Shown here: positions 1 through 11,029 of the stretch, in pieces | How the letters are laid out: every line of letters starts with the position of its first letter | Numbering within the stretch: the stretch's first letter is position 1 | DNA from: Antedon bifida | Lineage: Eukaryota > Echinodermata > Crinoidea > Comatulida > Antedonidae | DNA length: 64,000 nt | Assembly: GCA_963402885.1 (NCBI GenBank) | Contig: OY727093.1 | Coordinates: 31,433,409-31,497,408 of the forward strand | Direction: 5' to 3' | Made by a program: the position numbers and the translations under genes | The notes under the pieces: generated by a model | Told to the model about the DNA's origin: nothing | Seen by the model: only the letters and a program-made list of their open reading frames with translations | Database searches by the model: none

Positions 1-196
1 GTCCTGTCATGTCAGGATTTTTTTTTAATGACACAATACAACTCCATTTCAAAGACTTGTAATAAGACTTTGTCTATGTAGAGCATCTTGTGTATATGTT
101 TGTCTTGTGAACGAGATTGCCACCTTTAAGAAGGATAGTGAATGAATTTGCTTATGGTTATCCTTGGCAATTTGCCTAAATATATAAACAAAACAA
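1..196 (+). mobile_element. tRNA-derived SINE (family A), left part cut by window edge
   Basis: The sequence from the dinucleotide after the tRNA-like head to the A-rich tail matches, base for base over long stretches, the complete copy at 60499-60765 (shared text includes AATAAGACTTTGT, AGAGCATCTTGTGTATAT and CACCTTTAAGAAGGATAGTG). The 5' tRNA-like part lies left of the window. It sits in the 3' flank of HSPBAP1. Confidence 0.7.
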
Positions 197-217
197 AACA
201 CTCAAAACATTTCTTTA

Positions 218-1853
218 TTATACCTCTGTGGGATTTAGCCAGTCCCCACTTTCTTGATCGTTTTTTTCATAAAACCTGCTAAACACTGCCCTTGTGATGG
301 CTTCTTGTAAACGACATTCATTGTCAACAGGCTTTAAAAAAAATATTCAGAAACACAATTTTCAAAAGTGATTAATAGTACCTGTACACATAAAAATGAT
401 AAACCAAATATTCTTAAACTCACTAAGTTCATCCAACAGTTAACACTAACACTCGTCTCCAAGGACTCCACATAATGCCACCAATGGTGCGGGACAACCA
501 GGATGTCACCCGGCTGAAGCGTCACGATATGCGGTGTCGCTGACTGGAATAAAGAGTGTTTCACAAGGTCAGGGTTCATGATGTTGACTTCGCTAAAAAC
601 ACTTGATTCTTCATACGGTATCCGTGTTGGGTAAAGAAACTCAGTTTGATCCGGTGAGAACAGATACCATTTCTTTCTAGATATAAATAAACATCAAAAT
701 ATGTACAGTGTAACACCTGTATTATGTAAATATCTGGTATTACAGAAAACAGACTACAGGGTTATTTGTTTTGATGAGATGAATAAAGAGATTGATTGAT
801 TACATGAAGATTTAAGGAATTTTGTTTCGTAAATGGCAATTTTTTTTAACGCACTTTCCAACTACTTGCAGCACCAGGTTGCAACCATACGAATCGTAAT
901 GACATGGTGTGTTGGCGCCCTCACTACCGATCCAGAGGGTGCTATCATAACCATCACGACCCTCAAATCCAAGAGTTGACCAACAAACCTCCTGTAAATA
1001 GTAAAAGTAGAACATTTAAAAAGTAAACACTTTATATTTAGAACAAATTTTTAGATTTAGGTACAATACCAATGATTTACAATTGTCTACTACACCATTT
1101 ACAATCAACAAGCATATTAGTACTAGGCCTATATAGTTTAAATATTTTTAGATTATTTAACTATTATTTAGTTTTACTTTCAAAATATCTTGGTTTTCTG
1201 AAAACATCTCAGCCATGTACTTATAATCAGCATAACACCAGTAGATCTCTGGGTTATATTTCATCAGTGGATTGTCATCCCGCGTTATTTTGTTTGATTG
1301 GTTTTGAGAGGATGATGGTGACGCAGTACTTTTTGTCGATTCGCACCATTCCACCAAGTTTGTCATGGTTGCCATCTCATACTCGCATTCACCTTCCCAT
1401 TGTGCTATCAAGAAGATCAAGAAGAGTGTAAATTGGTTAAATTTAAACAGGAATTTTGTGTTCAAAGAGTACACCGCAGACTCAAAAATCATATGGTCAT
1501 TCGAGACAACCAGACTCATCAGAAGTCATACCAAATATCTGCAAATCCTTCTCTTGATACTGCGCCCCTTAACCAATATATAATAAAAGTTATATATCAT
1601 ATATCTATGAATATTGATAGCATGCATTGTTCTCACACTCTCAGTATTTTCTGTGTTCTGTACCTTTATCTTTGTACCCTATTCTAATTTTGATCAACTT
1701 TTCTTTTAAAGACTCGGAAAACTTATGTAATCCCCATTTTGAGCAGGGCCAGTTTTTGGCACAGTCTTTTAAAACTACCGGGCTTTCTACATTATCCTCC
1801 AGAAGGAATTTTGCAACACATTTCAATCCTGTAACTTCTTCTTTCACTTCCAT
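218..1853 (-). CDS. HSPBAP1: HSPBAP1-like JmjC-domain protein
   Basis: Minus-strand gene with five coding exons: 1853-1664, 1404-1178, 991-855, 676-424, 331-218 (306 aa; phases 1, 0, 2, 0 join without a frame break). The protein is a cupin/JmjC fold like vertebrate HSPBAP1 (HSPB1-associated protein 1), a member of the 2-oxoglutarate/Fe(II) oxygenase-like group. Visible signatures are SPVVLKDCAKNWP near the N-terminus, TPCHYDSYGCNL with the H-x-D iron-ligand pair, a KKWYLFSPDQ strand followed by YPTRIPYEESSVFS, and PHHWWHYVES with the third histidine. The ATG at 1853 is chosen because upstream in-frame sequence has no ATG. The last exon ends WLNPTEV-stop, but the stop overlaps a donor-like GAG|GTATAA; vertebrate proteins continue much further, so more exons may lie left of the window. 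It shares a promoter with NDUFA8. Confidence 0.85.
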
Positions 1854-1998
1854 GTTTACGTTTTTGTTGACAATCTCGTTTTGTTGAGCGCCCTCTTTAA
1901 GCAAACCTGGGAATTTATTAGAGGGCGCTTTTTGGTCTGTGATCGGAAAACTGGCATAAAAAATTGTTCCTAAAAATTAAATTAGTTTAGCGTTTATA
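1854..1998. promoter_or_regulatory. Bidirectional promoter of HSPBAP1 and NDUFA8
   Basis: Only 145 bp separate the two divergent start codons, so both promoters and 5' UTRs must overlap here. There is no obvious TATA box. The interval holds a perfect inverted pair of 10-mers, AGCGCCCTCT at 1887-1896 and AGAGGGCGCT at 1920-1929, resembling the core of a CTCF site in opposite orientations. Confidence 0.6.
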
Positions 1999-3188
1999 AT
2001 GTCTACCCCAAATATTATTCATTTACCAAGTGATGAAGAGTTAGATGTTCCAGTTGTGCCATTAACGTCGTCCGCTTTAAAAGCAGGAGCTCACCATTAT
2101 GCTCGCTATTGTGACAAACAAAATAAGGTAGGCTAGGCCTCACTCTAGCTAGGCTCTAATAATCGATCTAAATCTAAGGACTAGCTAGAGCTAGGTACGG
2201 TGCACTCAGCGTGGTGACCGGCCTGAATCCGGCCTAGGCCTAATAGTAGGCTAGGCCTTGAGGAGAGACGTAGGCTAGTAGTAGCACTTGATCAGGTTAT
2301 AGACCAGTAAGGCCCTCCCCTGAGTGAGGCCATATTTATTATATTATTATTATTATTATTAATAGTTGGTGTCTGTCATCTAGGCCTAGCCTATCCTATA
2401 AATAAAATAATAAAATAGACCATGCATGGCATGCCGGTAGAATCACATGATGCATCCTCCATGTTCTTACATTTTTTGTTTCAGGAGTTCAAATTATGTA
2501 AAGCAGAAGAAATGGATCCTCGCAAGTGCTTGAATGAAGGCAATGATGTGACCGTGTGCGCTTTTGACTTCTTCCAAAAGTTAAGGAAACATTGCAACGA
2601 TTCGTTCACAGAATACTGGACGTGTCTCGACTACAGACAACAAAAACTGTACAAGTATGTTAAACTTTTAATTTTGCTGCTTGGATATCTTGTTTTTCAA
2701 GATTATTATCTGATGGATTTTCATTTATATTAAGCCTAATTATAATGTATATATGATTTATTAATAATAATTTCTTCTTTATTAATATAATATTTGATCA
2801 TTTACTAATAATAATGTCATTTACTATGTTTCTTTCAGATGTCGTCAAAAGCAAGCTGATTTTGATAAATGTGTACTAGATGAACTTGGCTGGATTCGAC
2901 CTAAGCTTGGTGAAATTAACACGGTTAGTTAGTGCTACATTTGTAAATGTTTTCACTTCAGTAGACATTTGCATGTTTGAATATAAGGGCTAGGTGAAAT
3001 GGTTAATCTGTACGAGTTGACTAATTCTAATTTATATTTATGCTGTTTTATAGGTAACAGTCCACAAGACCGATCGTCCACTGCCTGTCCGTACGTTACG
3101 GCCAAAACCAGAACCCACCCCTGAAATTGAGATACCCGATAACCTACCTCCTTCAAAGCTTGGCTCTAAGTTTTTCTTCTTTTGGTAG
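1999..3188 (+). CDS. NDUFA8: NADH dehydrogenase 1 alpha subcomplex subunit 8
   Basis: Four coding exons: 1999-2127, 2485-2654, 2839-2923, 3054-3188. They join in frame to 172 aa, a length equal to human NDUFA8. The product is an accessory subunit of mitochondrial complex I on the intermembrane-space side, imported by the Mia40 route. Twin CX9C-type cysteine motifs are visible: CDKQNKEFKLC and [11 protein letters not shown] in the first half, then [11 protein letters not shown] and [11 protein letters not shown]. The tail has the conserved [16 protein letters not shown] and GSKFFFFW-stop segments. All introns have GT-AG ends. It is head to head with HSPBAP1 and tail to tail with SPO16; AATAAA signals occur at 3387 and 3417. 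Confidence 0.95.
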
Positions 3189-3585
3189 AGTTCTTGAAAC
3201 TTATCCATTTGAATAGAACTTTATATTAAAAGTAAGCCGATGTTTATTAAAAAAAAGCGGAGGAAATGTTACTGCAGTGATGGAATGTTACTGCAGTGAT
3301 CGAAAGAGTGTTTTCCAGAATAATAGATGATTTATTAAATGAAATATTTCAACAACTTAATTATAGAATTGGATTTTTGAACGTCAAATAAAACAAAATG
3401 TTTGTGTGCAGAAGAGAATAAAACGTATTACAGAAGAACTATTACAATTGCATACCTTATTCAACTTCCATAACTAGTGTGCCAAATACCCTAACAGTAA
3501 TAAAGTGAGTTCAGTTTATGGAATGTAATTGTATTCCTTAGGGTTTTTTTTACAATAAGAATACAGTACATACTAATAATAGCAA
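3189..3585. other. Tail-to-tail 3' UTR interval of NDUFA8 and SPO16
   Basis: This 397-bp gap separates two converging stop codons. It holds plus-strand AATAAA at 3387-3392 and 3417-3422 for NDUFA8 and a TTTATT (minus-strand AATAAA) near 3242 that could serve SPO16, so the two transcripts may overlap at their 3' ends. No further gene was seen. Confidence 0.5.
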
Positions 3586-6500
3586 TTATGTTTCTGCACT
3601 AAAGAAATTTACAATTTTCTCGGCTGTTTCTGATGCTAGACTCGTATGATCCAGCAGTTGTTGTTTTGTAGCATTCACAATGTTTGAAAGACTACCGCAG
3701 CCTTGCTGAAGAACAAAGCACTGTAAGCTGACAGTTAAGAACAAATACATAACTCTATACTAACTATTTTAATGTTCGCTCAATTTGCTGGGCTCTTTAT
3801 TGTCGGATGTGAATATAATATGTAGGGAATATACATACAGTCGCTGTACGTATAACTAGGCGCTAAAAAAGGATATGATGATCCGTGAGACCAATTCCCG
3901 AGAGACTTCCCAATATCATTGCATCATCTACGTGTCTCGTAGCAAGTGTATCTAACCTCTGTTTGAAAATTCCTGATGCATGCTTTCCTTTGGCCTGGAA
4001 GAAAAAAAATGCCATTGTTTGCCTTTTTAATAACATTTTAAGTTACTCTCTCTCTTGTTGAAGAGAGGTGTACTAAAGTAATACTAACCTGGCTGTATGT
4101 ATGCTAACTAACCTTTGCAATCATGGCCATTATTTTAGCTGTTTCACTATCACTATGTGAGGGTAGTATCTTCATCTTACTAGCAAAAACACTGGAAAGA
4201 CAAAGTTCAAATATTTTTCAAAAAATGGCGAAATGCGATATATGCATATGTTATAAATAAATGGCTACAAACACTCTATAAGATGATGATAATGCAATAT
4301 ATGCGTATATATAGCAATATTATTGCATAATAATTGAATTTTAAAAAGTGGATATTTTGGCCATTTTTCGAAAAAAATCCCTGTACTGTTAGTAAGGGAT
4401 TTTTTAGGAAAATGGCCAAATTTCGACCTTTTTATTTTTCGACATAAATAGTTACTATACGTCTATAAGATGATTATAACGCAATATATGCGCAAATAAA
4501 GCAATATTATTGCATAATAACACTATTTTAAAAAGTGCTTATTTTGGCCATTTTTCGAAAAAATCCCTGTACTATAGTAAGGGATTTTTTAGGAAAATGG
4601 CCAAATTTCGACCTTTTTATTTTTCGACATAAATGGTTACTATACGTTTATAAGATGATGATAATGCAATATATGCGCATATATAGTTTATAAGATGATG
4701 ATAATGCAATATATGCGCATATATAGCATAATAATCAAATTTTTTGGCCATCCCTGTTTTTAGGAAAATGGACAAATTTCGACCTTTTTATTTTTCGACA
4801 TAAATGGTTACTATACGTCTATAAGATGATTATATTGCAATATATGTGCATATATAGCAATATTATTGCATAATAATTGAATTTTAAAAAGTGGATATTT
4901 TGGCCATTTTTCGAAAAAATCCCTGTACTATAGTAAGGGATTTTTCCAAAAAAATGACCAAATTTCGACCATTTTAGTTTTCGAAATAAATAGTTGCAAA
5001 TACTCTATAAGATGATGATAATGCAATATATGTGCATATATAGCAATATTATCGCATAATAATCAAATTTTAAAAAGTGGATATTTTGGCCATTTTTCGA
5101 AAAAATCCCTGTACTATAGTAAGGGATTTTTTAGGAAAGTGACCAAATTTCAACCTTTTTATTTTTCGACATAAATGGTTACTATACGTCTATAAGATGA
5201 TTATAACGCAATATATGCGCATATATAGCAATATTATTGCATAATAACACTATTTTAAAAAGTGCTTATTTTGGCCATTTTCCGAAAAAATCCCTGTACT
5301 ATAGTAAGGGATTTTTTCAGAAAATGGCAAAATTTCGACCTTTTTATTTTTCGACATAAATGGTTACTATACGTCTATAAGATGATTATAACGCAATATA
5401 TGCGCATATATAGCAATATTATTGCATAATAACACTATTTTAAAAAGTGGATATTTTGGCTATTTTTTGAAAAAAATCCCTGTACTATAGTACAGGGATT
5501 TTTCCCAAAAATGACCAAATTTCGACGATTTTATTTTTCGAAATAAATAGTTGCAAATACTCTATAAGATGATGATAATGCAATATATGCGCATATATAG
5601 CAATATTATCGCATAATAACACTATTTTAAAAAGTGCTTATTTTGGCCATTTTTCGAAAAAATCCCTGTACTATAGTAAGGGATTTTTTAGGAAAATGGC
5701 CAAATTTCGACCTTTTTATTTTTCGACATAAATGGTTACTATACGTCTATAAGATGATTATAACGCAATATATGTGCATATATAGCAATATTATTGCATA
5801 ATAACACTATTTAAAAAAGTGCTTATTTTGGCCATTTTTTGAAAAAATCCCTGTACTATAGTAAGGGATTTTTTTCGGAAAATGGCCAAATTTCAACCTT
5901 TTTATTTTTCGACATAAATGGTTACTATACGTCTATAAGATGATTATAACGCAATATATGCGCATATATAGCAATATTATTGCATAATAACACTATTTTA
6001 AAAAGTGGATATTTTGGCCATTTTTCGAAAAAATCCCTGTACTATAGTAAGAGATTTTTTAGGAAAATGGCCAATTTTCGACCTTTTATTTTTCGACATA
6101 AATGGTTACTATACGTCTATAAGATGATTATAACGCAATATATGCGCATATATAGCAATATTATTGCATAATAACACTATTTTAAAAAGTGCTTATTTTG
6201 GCCATTTTTCGAAAAAATCCCTGTACTATAGTAAGGGATTTTTTAGGAAAATGGCCAAATTTCGACCTTTTTATTTTTCGACATAAATGGTTACTATACG
6301 TCTATAAGATGATTATAACGCAATATATGTGCATATATAGCAATATTGTTGCATAATAACACTATTTAAAAAAGTGCTTATTTTGGCCATTTTTTGAAAA
6401 AATCCCTGTACTATAGTAAGGGATTTTTTCCGGAAAATGGCCAAATTTCAACCTTTTTATTTTTCGACATAAATGGTTACTATACGTCTATAAGATGATT

Positions 6501-8602
6501 ATAACGCAATATATGCGCATATATAGCAATATTATTGCATAATAACACTATTTTAAAAAGTGGATATTTTGGCCATTTTTCGAAAAAATCCCTGTACTAT
6601 AGTAAGGGATTTTTTAGGAAAATGGCCAATTTTCGACCTTTTATTTTTCGACATAAATGGTTACTATACGTCTATAAGATGATTATAACGCAATATATGC
6701 GCATATATAGCAATATTATTGCATAATAACACTATTTTAAAAAGTGCTTATTTTGGCCATTTTTCGAAAAAATCCCTGTACTATAGTAAGGGATTTTTTA
6801 GGAAAATGGCCAAATTTCGACCTTTTTATTTTTCGACATAAATGGTTACTATACGTCTATAAGATGATTATAACGCAATATATGCGCATATATAGCAATA
6901 TTATTGCATAATAACACTATTTTAAAAAGTGGATATTTTGGCCATTTTTCGAAAAAATCCCTGTAGGCCTATTATAGTACAGGGATTTTTTCCAAAAACG
7001 ACCAAATTTCGTCCATTTTATCTTTCAAAATAAATAGTTGCAAACACTCTATAAGATGATGATAATGCAATATATGCGCATATATAGCAATATTATTGCA
7101 TAATAACACTATTTTAAAAAGTGCTTATTTTGGCCATTTTTGGAAAAAATCCCTGTACTAAAGTAAGGGATTTTTTCGGAAAATGGCCAAATTTCAACCT
7201 TTTTATTTTTCGACGTAAATGGTTACTATACGTCTATAAGATGATTATAATGCAATATATGCGCATATATAGCAATATTATTGGGTAATTAGTGGTTTGC
7301 TCATTACTATACCTTTAAACTTACCTGTTTTGTATGGCAAACATGAGAGACAATTCCCTCTGTTCATGCAGAGCAGATGACAGAATTAAGTAGCAGTTCT
7401 GATGACCACTTTGTAGTTGCTTCAACCTGTCGACAAAAATATTATGCAGTGGTTACATTTTGTGTTGTTACTCCTTCCAGCTCTTGTCTCTTCAACGCAT
7501 TGCCATATGATTGAGCAAATGCAACATCTGTGAAAGTTTTTGAAGCAAAAGTATTGATCAAATAAGGACTTTAATACCATTCTGGGCTACAAGGCATAAT
7601 TCTGACTGTGGGTCACAAGAGGCAAATTAGCCTATGTAATATATACCCACACCCAACAAGCCTTTCCCTACCCTTCCTCTGTTGATCTCCAGTGATGGAG
7701 CCACGAGAAATAAAGTGGTCCGGTTTTCGCAAGAAAGGGAACAATCTCTGTTCAAGCCACTGGGTTGTCAAAGGCCACAGCCATGATATCAGTGGGTAGT
7801 TCATGTCACCAACTTACACCAGTAATTAACTAAACCTGAATGGGTCTTTATGTTTAACTAATTTTCATTTGTGTAAAAGGTGTTGTTTCTCTTGATTGCA
7901 GATCACAAATTTATTTTCTCCCCAAACTAAACTTCACCTGCCAATCATCTGAAGTGAAAGGTCAACCTGTTGACCTGAATTAGGCAGTTGAGTGATAGTA
8001 GTGGTGGCATCATCAGCTCTTACAAGTAAAAATGTGACAGTTGAAAGTGGAAAGATGCAAGTATCCTTGGGGGTACTTTCTGAAACTTCAAATAAGAAAT
8101 TCAATGTTGTTAAAATAATTTACCAACACTGCCAACTCTCTATTTTAGCATTAAAAACACCAATTAACCAGACATATAGCATAGGCAGCCCAAGCAAGGG
8201 AAAGCCTCCTCCTCTCTAACCATGTCCTCCTAAACTAACTAAGGCCTAATAATAATTACAACAGATACAAATGGTCAATAAATGCCTTTCATCATCATTC
8301 CAATAATGGCTAGTTAGTTGTACTAGCTAGTCATTAGTATGGACTCATTCTAGTCGCTAGGCCTAGCTACAGTAGGTATCAGTCAAAAGTAGGCCTAGCA
8401 CTAGCTAGGCCTAAAGTAATAATAATAATATAGTAGGTAGGCCTAGGCTCTAGCTATAGGTAGGCCTCTAGTACATCATTAGAGAGGTATGCTATTCTAT
8501 TTACTTACATCTCACTTTATACTGTTTTTGTAAACACCTACAGATATCACAGTCAGCTAGGCTAGTATTGATAATAACAGGGTCAACGCTATGTTTTGCC
8601 AT
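3586..8602 (-). CDS. SPO16: SPO16/C1orf146-like meiotic crossover protein
   Basis: Six minus-strand exons, 8602-8509, 8085-7938, 7426-7325, 4191-4113, 3994-3877, 3722-3586, join in frame (phases 1, 2, 2, 0, 1) to 225 aa. The core resembles vertebrate C1orf146/SPO16, partner of SHOC1/Zip2 in the ZMM crossover machinery: KVRFSES, CIFPLSTVTFLLV, HQNCYLILSSALHEQREL, LMFAIQNR, KMKILPSHSDSETAKIMAMI. The C-terminal exon (VLQQGCGSLSNIVNATKQQL ... TAEKIVNFF) is a helix-hairpin-helix of XPF/ERCC1 type, as expected for SPO16. Exons are too short to give long open frames. Intron 5 has U12-type AT-AC signals; intron 3 is occupied by a 3.1-kb satellite. Identification rests on remembered family similarity; a database search would settle it. 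Confidence 0.75.
3723..3876 (-). other. U12-type AT-AC intron of SPO16
   Basis: On the minus strand the exon ends GATCATC and the intron begins ATATCCTTTT, an exact match to the minor-spliceosome AT-AC donor. It ends CAGCTTAC with a branch motif TTCTTAAC at 3741-3734, so the branch A lies 12 nt before the intron end, the usual U12 distance. Splicing here gives CAT C|AG TGC, which keeps the frame; no GT-AG choice does so before the in-frame TAG at the end of the open exon. Confidence 0.75.
4215..7283. repeat. AT-rich satellite, ~185-bp monomer, about 16 copies
   Basis: Tandem monomers of about 185 bp fill intron 3 of SPO16. Each carries an inverted repeat (TTGGCCATTTTTCGAAAA ... AAAATGGCCAAA around CTGTACTATAGTAAGGG) and a palindromic TATATGCGCATATA. 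Copies alternate between variants ('AGTGGATATTTTGG' versus 'AGTGCTTATTTTGG'; 'ACTCTATAAGATGATGATAATGC' type versus 'ACGTCTATAAG' type). Two 63-codon open frames at 5980 and 6535, 555 bp apart, differ by one residue, indicating a three-monomer higher-order unit. One copy near 4680-4760 is internally rearranged. The left edge is only about 24 nt from the exon-4 acceptor at 4191. Confidence 0.9.
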
Positions 8603-8860
8603 TTGTTGTAAATTTGTTCTATGCTAGGCCTAGCCTAGGTAGGTTTGTAGGAGGAGAGGTTTGAAGGCCAGCTCGTTAGGCCAGCCCAGGAGCAGAAGTT
8701 CGTACGACGTGCTGTGTGCATGCAGCTGTGGCAGTCCGACCGTTTCACGCGGTACCATTACTCTGATTGGTTAAAATAGTTAGACCTACGGTGTCATTTG
8801 ATTGGTTAGAATTTTGGGCCTCTCTGATTGGTCAAATGTTAGAAAAGAAGGCGGAGTTAA
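8603..8860 (-). promoter_or_regulatory. SPO16 promoter with three CCAAT boxes
   Basis: Upstream of the SPO16 ATG three ATTGG pentamers (CCAAT on the coding strand) lie at 8766-8770, 8801-8805 and 8827-8831, each in an AACCAATC or GACCAATC context typical of NF-Y sites, spaced 35 and 26 bp. No TATA box was seen. The interval between box and ATG is locally GC-richer than its surroundings. Confidence 0.5.
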
Positions 8861-9591
8861 AAAAAAGGGAAAACTATTTAGTGACTTTGACGTTATTTCA
8901 GTTATACTATATATCATAATTTAAATCAGCATTTTACAATTGAATTTCCACCTAATATTTATTCATACTATATACACAATATATTTTATTTGTTTCTAAA
9001 ATAAAATCAATTTTGTCTATTCGTGTTTTTAAAATAGTCTTAATACATACAGGTATATAACAATTTAGTACATTTACTAAATAAATACAAACAAATATTG
9101 CTTCATGTAGCATTCAATAACATCCTTTTAAATGCAGTTTTCTCAGATTAATTTAATATTGAGGTAAAAGACAAACACAAACTAAACTTTTAATTACTTT
9201 AGTGAAATTGATGTCTAACAATGCCCCTTAACATGAGTGTGATACTTATAGAAGATAATGATTATCTTCTATAATATTAGGATCCAAATGAAATTATTTC
9301 AAGGTGAGTGTGACTATTTTGCTTTCACACACACACAAGATTAAAAAAAACCTTTTAAATTCAAAGAACAAAAATCAACAACTGGTTAAAATAACAAAAT
9401 AAAATAGTGAATTGAAAAAGAAAAATCAAACCTTCACTGACCTAACCAATTTAAGTAACTCGCCAACTGCAGGCATACAAGGTATTCACTTTATATCCAT
9501 TCAAAATAAAACATATTGAAAACAAGAAACAAAATAGCAACAATAGCGCTTATGGCTTACGTTACACCTTTTCAACAATATGCTTCTCCCC

Positions 9592-9723
9592 TAAAGCTCT
9601 GTCTACACTATCAAACTAGTTTGACAAAAAAGTGCGATGTACCCTAATATGGTAGTGATATGACATCATTATGTCCAAATATGGGCACATCACATAAAGT
9701 TTGATAGTGTAGACAGAGCTTAA
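9592..9723. mobile_element. MITE family 1 copy (AAGCTCTGTCTACACTATCA ends)
   Basis: About 130-bp foldback element. The left end AAAGCTCTGTCTACACTATC is mirrored by GATAGTGTAGACAGAGCTT on the right, with an internal mirrored CCAAATATGG/CCATATTTGG-type segment. It is the clean reference copy for the family. Confidence 0.85.
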
Positions 9724-9774
9724 GAGTCTCCTCATGTCAGTGCTGTTAACTACAGCACTACTGCTTCTGTCCAC

Positions 9775-9990
9775 GACAGTAAACCCTTACTCATCTCGAA
9801 AGATGTACTAGGTTCTTTAAAGTGCACACAAGCATTTTGTGTACACTGGACCTACGGTTTATATTCCTTTTCTGAGAAAACTTGACCAGATGGACCAGAA
9901 CCATGGAGCGAGTGAGCCTCGAACCCTTGCCATAAGGATTACGATTACACTGTCTTAACGCCAGTGTTTTATTATAGGTCCACGGTTAGA
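9775..9990 (-). mobile_element. SINE family B (tRNA-Ser/Leu-like head), reversed
   Basis: Read on the minus strand it has the head GTTAAGACAGTGTAATCGTA and GGTTCGAGGCTCACTC (B-box like), then CTCATGGTTCTGGTC and AAGTGCACTTTAAAGAACC body, matching copies at 21578, 50581 and 11545. Confidence 0.65.
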
Positions 9991-11029
9991 CCAATAGAAT
10001 ATTAGTAATACAAACCAACAAACAAACCAACCCACTGAGCCATGACATTACAGTATTGAATATTGTTTAAAAGTTTTCATGGCGAATAAAAACTAGTAAA
10101 GCTAAGTTTTTGGTACAAAATAGGAAATAAATTTGAATACTTCACTAGTATTATTACAGTATTATTGTTACTATGTTGACAGGACACGGTACTGTACAAT
10201 GGCATAAGTAACGGTGGGGAATATGATGAGTTAGAAAATAATGTTTTCTATGTCAAGTTAGTTACTGGATTTTTAAAGTTTAAAAAAAGGCCATTGGCAA
10301 GTTAATTATGATATCCTACGTGGTGGGCATCCTTTAGTAGAATTTATCACATTCTATAATATACACTCTAATGTTATAAATATGCTGTATTTAAACTAGA
10401 TACAGACAAGAATTTACTTTATTTAGTATTTTGTACAGAGACATTCTTTTACAATCTTAAATTATCAATAGAATTAGAAATAATCATGTATTACACTTAA
10501 ACATTAATATAATTTATAAACATATTTGCATTCTAGGTGCTCAAACAACATACTTAAAATCTGGATTATACTTACAATAATTCAAAACAATTAAAACAAT
10601 AAAATATATATATATATATTTATTTATATCATAATGTATTTAGATAATTTACAAACATGGCTTACAATCTTACATAAACAATGTAGTCAGTTTATAAGCT
10701 TCTGTCTAGCATTGGTGAGACTCTGCTGTTTCTATGTTTTTATCAAGAATCATTGTTTGATCGGACACTGATCAAGACTCCAGTGTTTTCAACTATTTTG
10801 CTCAAGATCGTTGGTTTCTTTTTTTCAGACACTGGTAACTAAGAGCCTCAAGAAGAACAGAATCATTGATTGTTCAGACAGTGCAATTTTTGCTGAAGGT
10901 TGATGGCTTCTTTTTCAGACAATGACACTGGTTACGGAGAGCCTCAAGAAAAACAGATGTACACTTCATCCTCAATACACAAATTGAATAGAGCAACAAT
11001 AAAAACAACAATTGTATTTATACATCTGA

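Larger units (their letters stand above)
8861..11029. other. SPO16-TBC1D5 intergenic region and TBC1D5 3' UTR
   Basis: AT-rich non-coding DNA between the SPO16 promoter and the TBC1D5 stop. It holds a near-perfect hairpin at 9249-9275 (TATAGAAGATAAT/ATTATCTTCTATA), a MITE at 9592-9723, a reversed SINE-B at about 9775-9990, and a short imperfect duplication (two copies of TTTTTCAGACA ... GAGCCTCAAGAA, about 10815-10855 and 10905-10955) in the probable 3' UTR. Minus-strand AATAAA candidates (plus TTTATT/TTTATA) occur near 10617 and 11012. Confidence 0.5.

Noticed and set aside
5980-6726. Two near-identical 63-codon open frames
   Set aside because: They are satellite monomer sequence; kept only as evidence for the 555-bp higher-order unit.
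7458-7530. Possible extra SPO16 exon (DVAFAQSYGNALKRQELEG)
   Set aside because: It lies about 30 bp from the next exon start, too short for an intron, and its phase does not match; exon 7938 joins exon 7426 in frame without it.
7613-7804. 63-codon minus-strand frame in the SPO16 intron
   Set aside because: No family similarity, no splice sites in phase with SPO16 exons.
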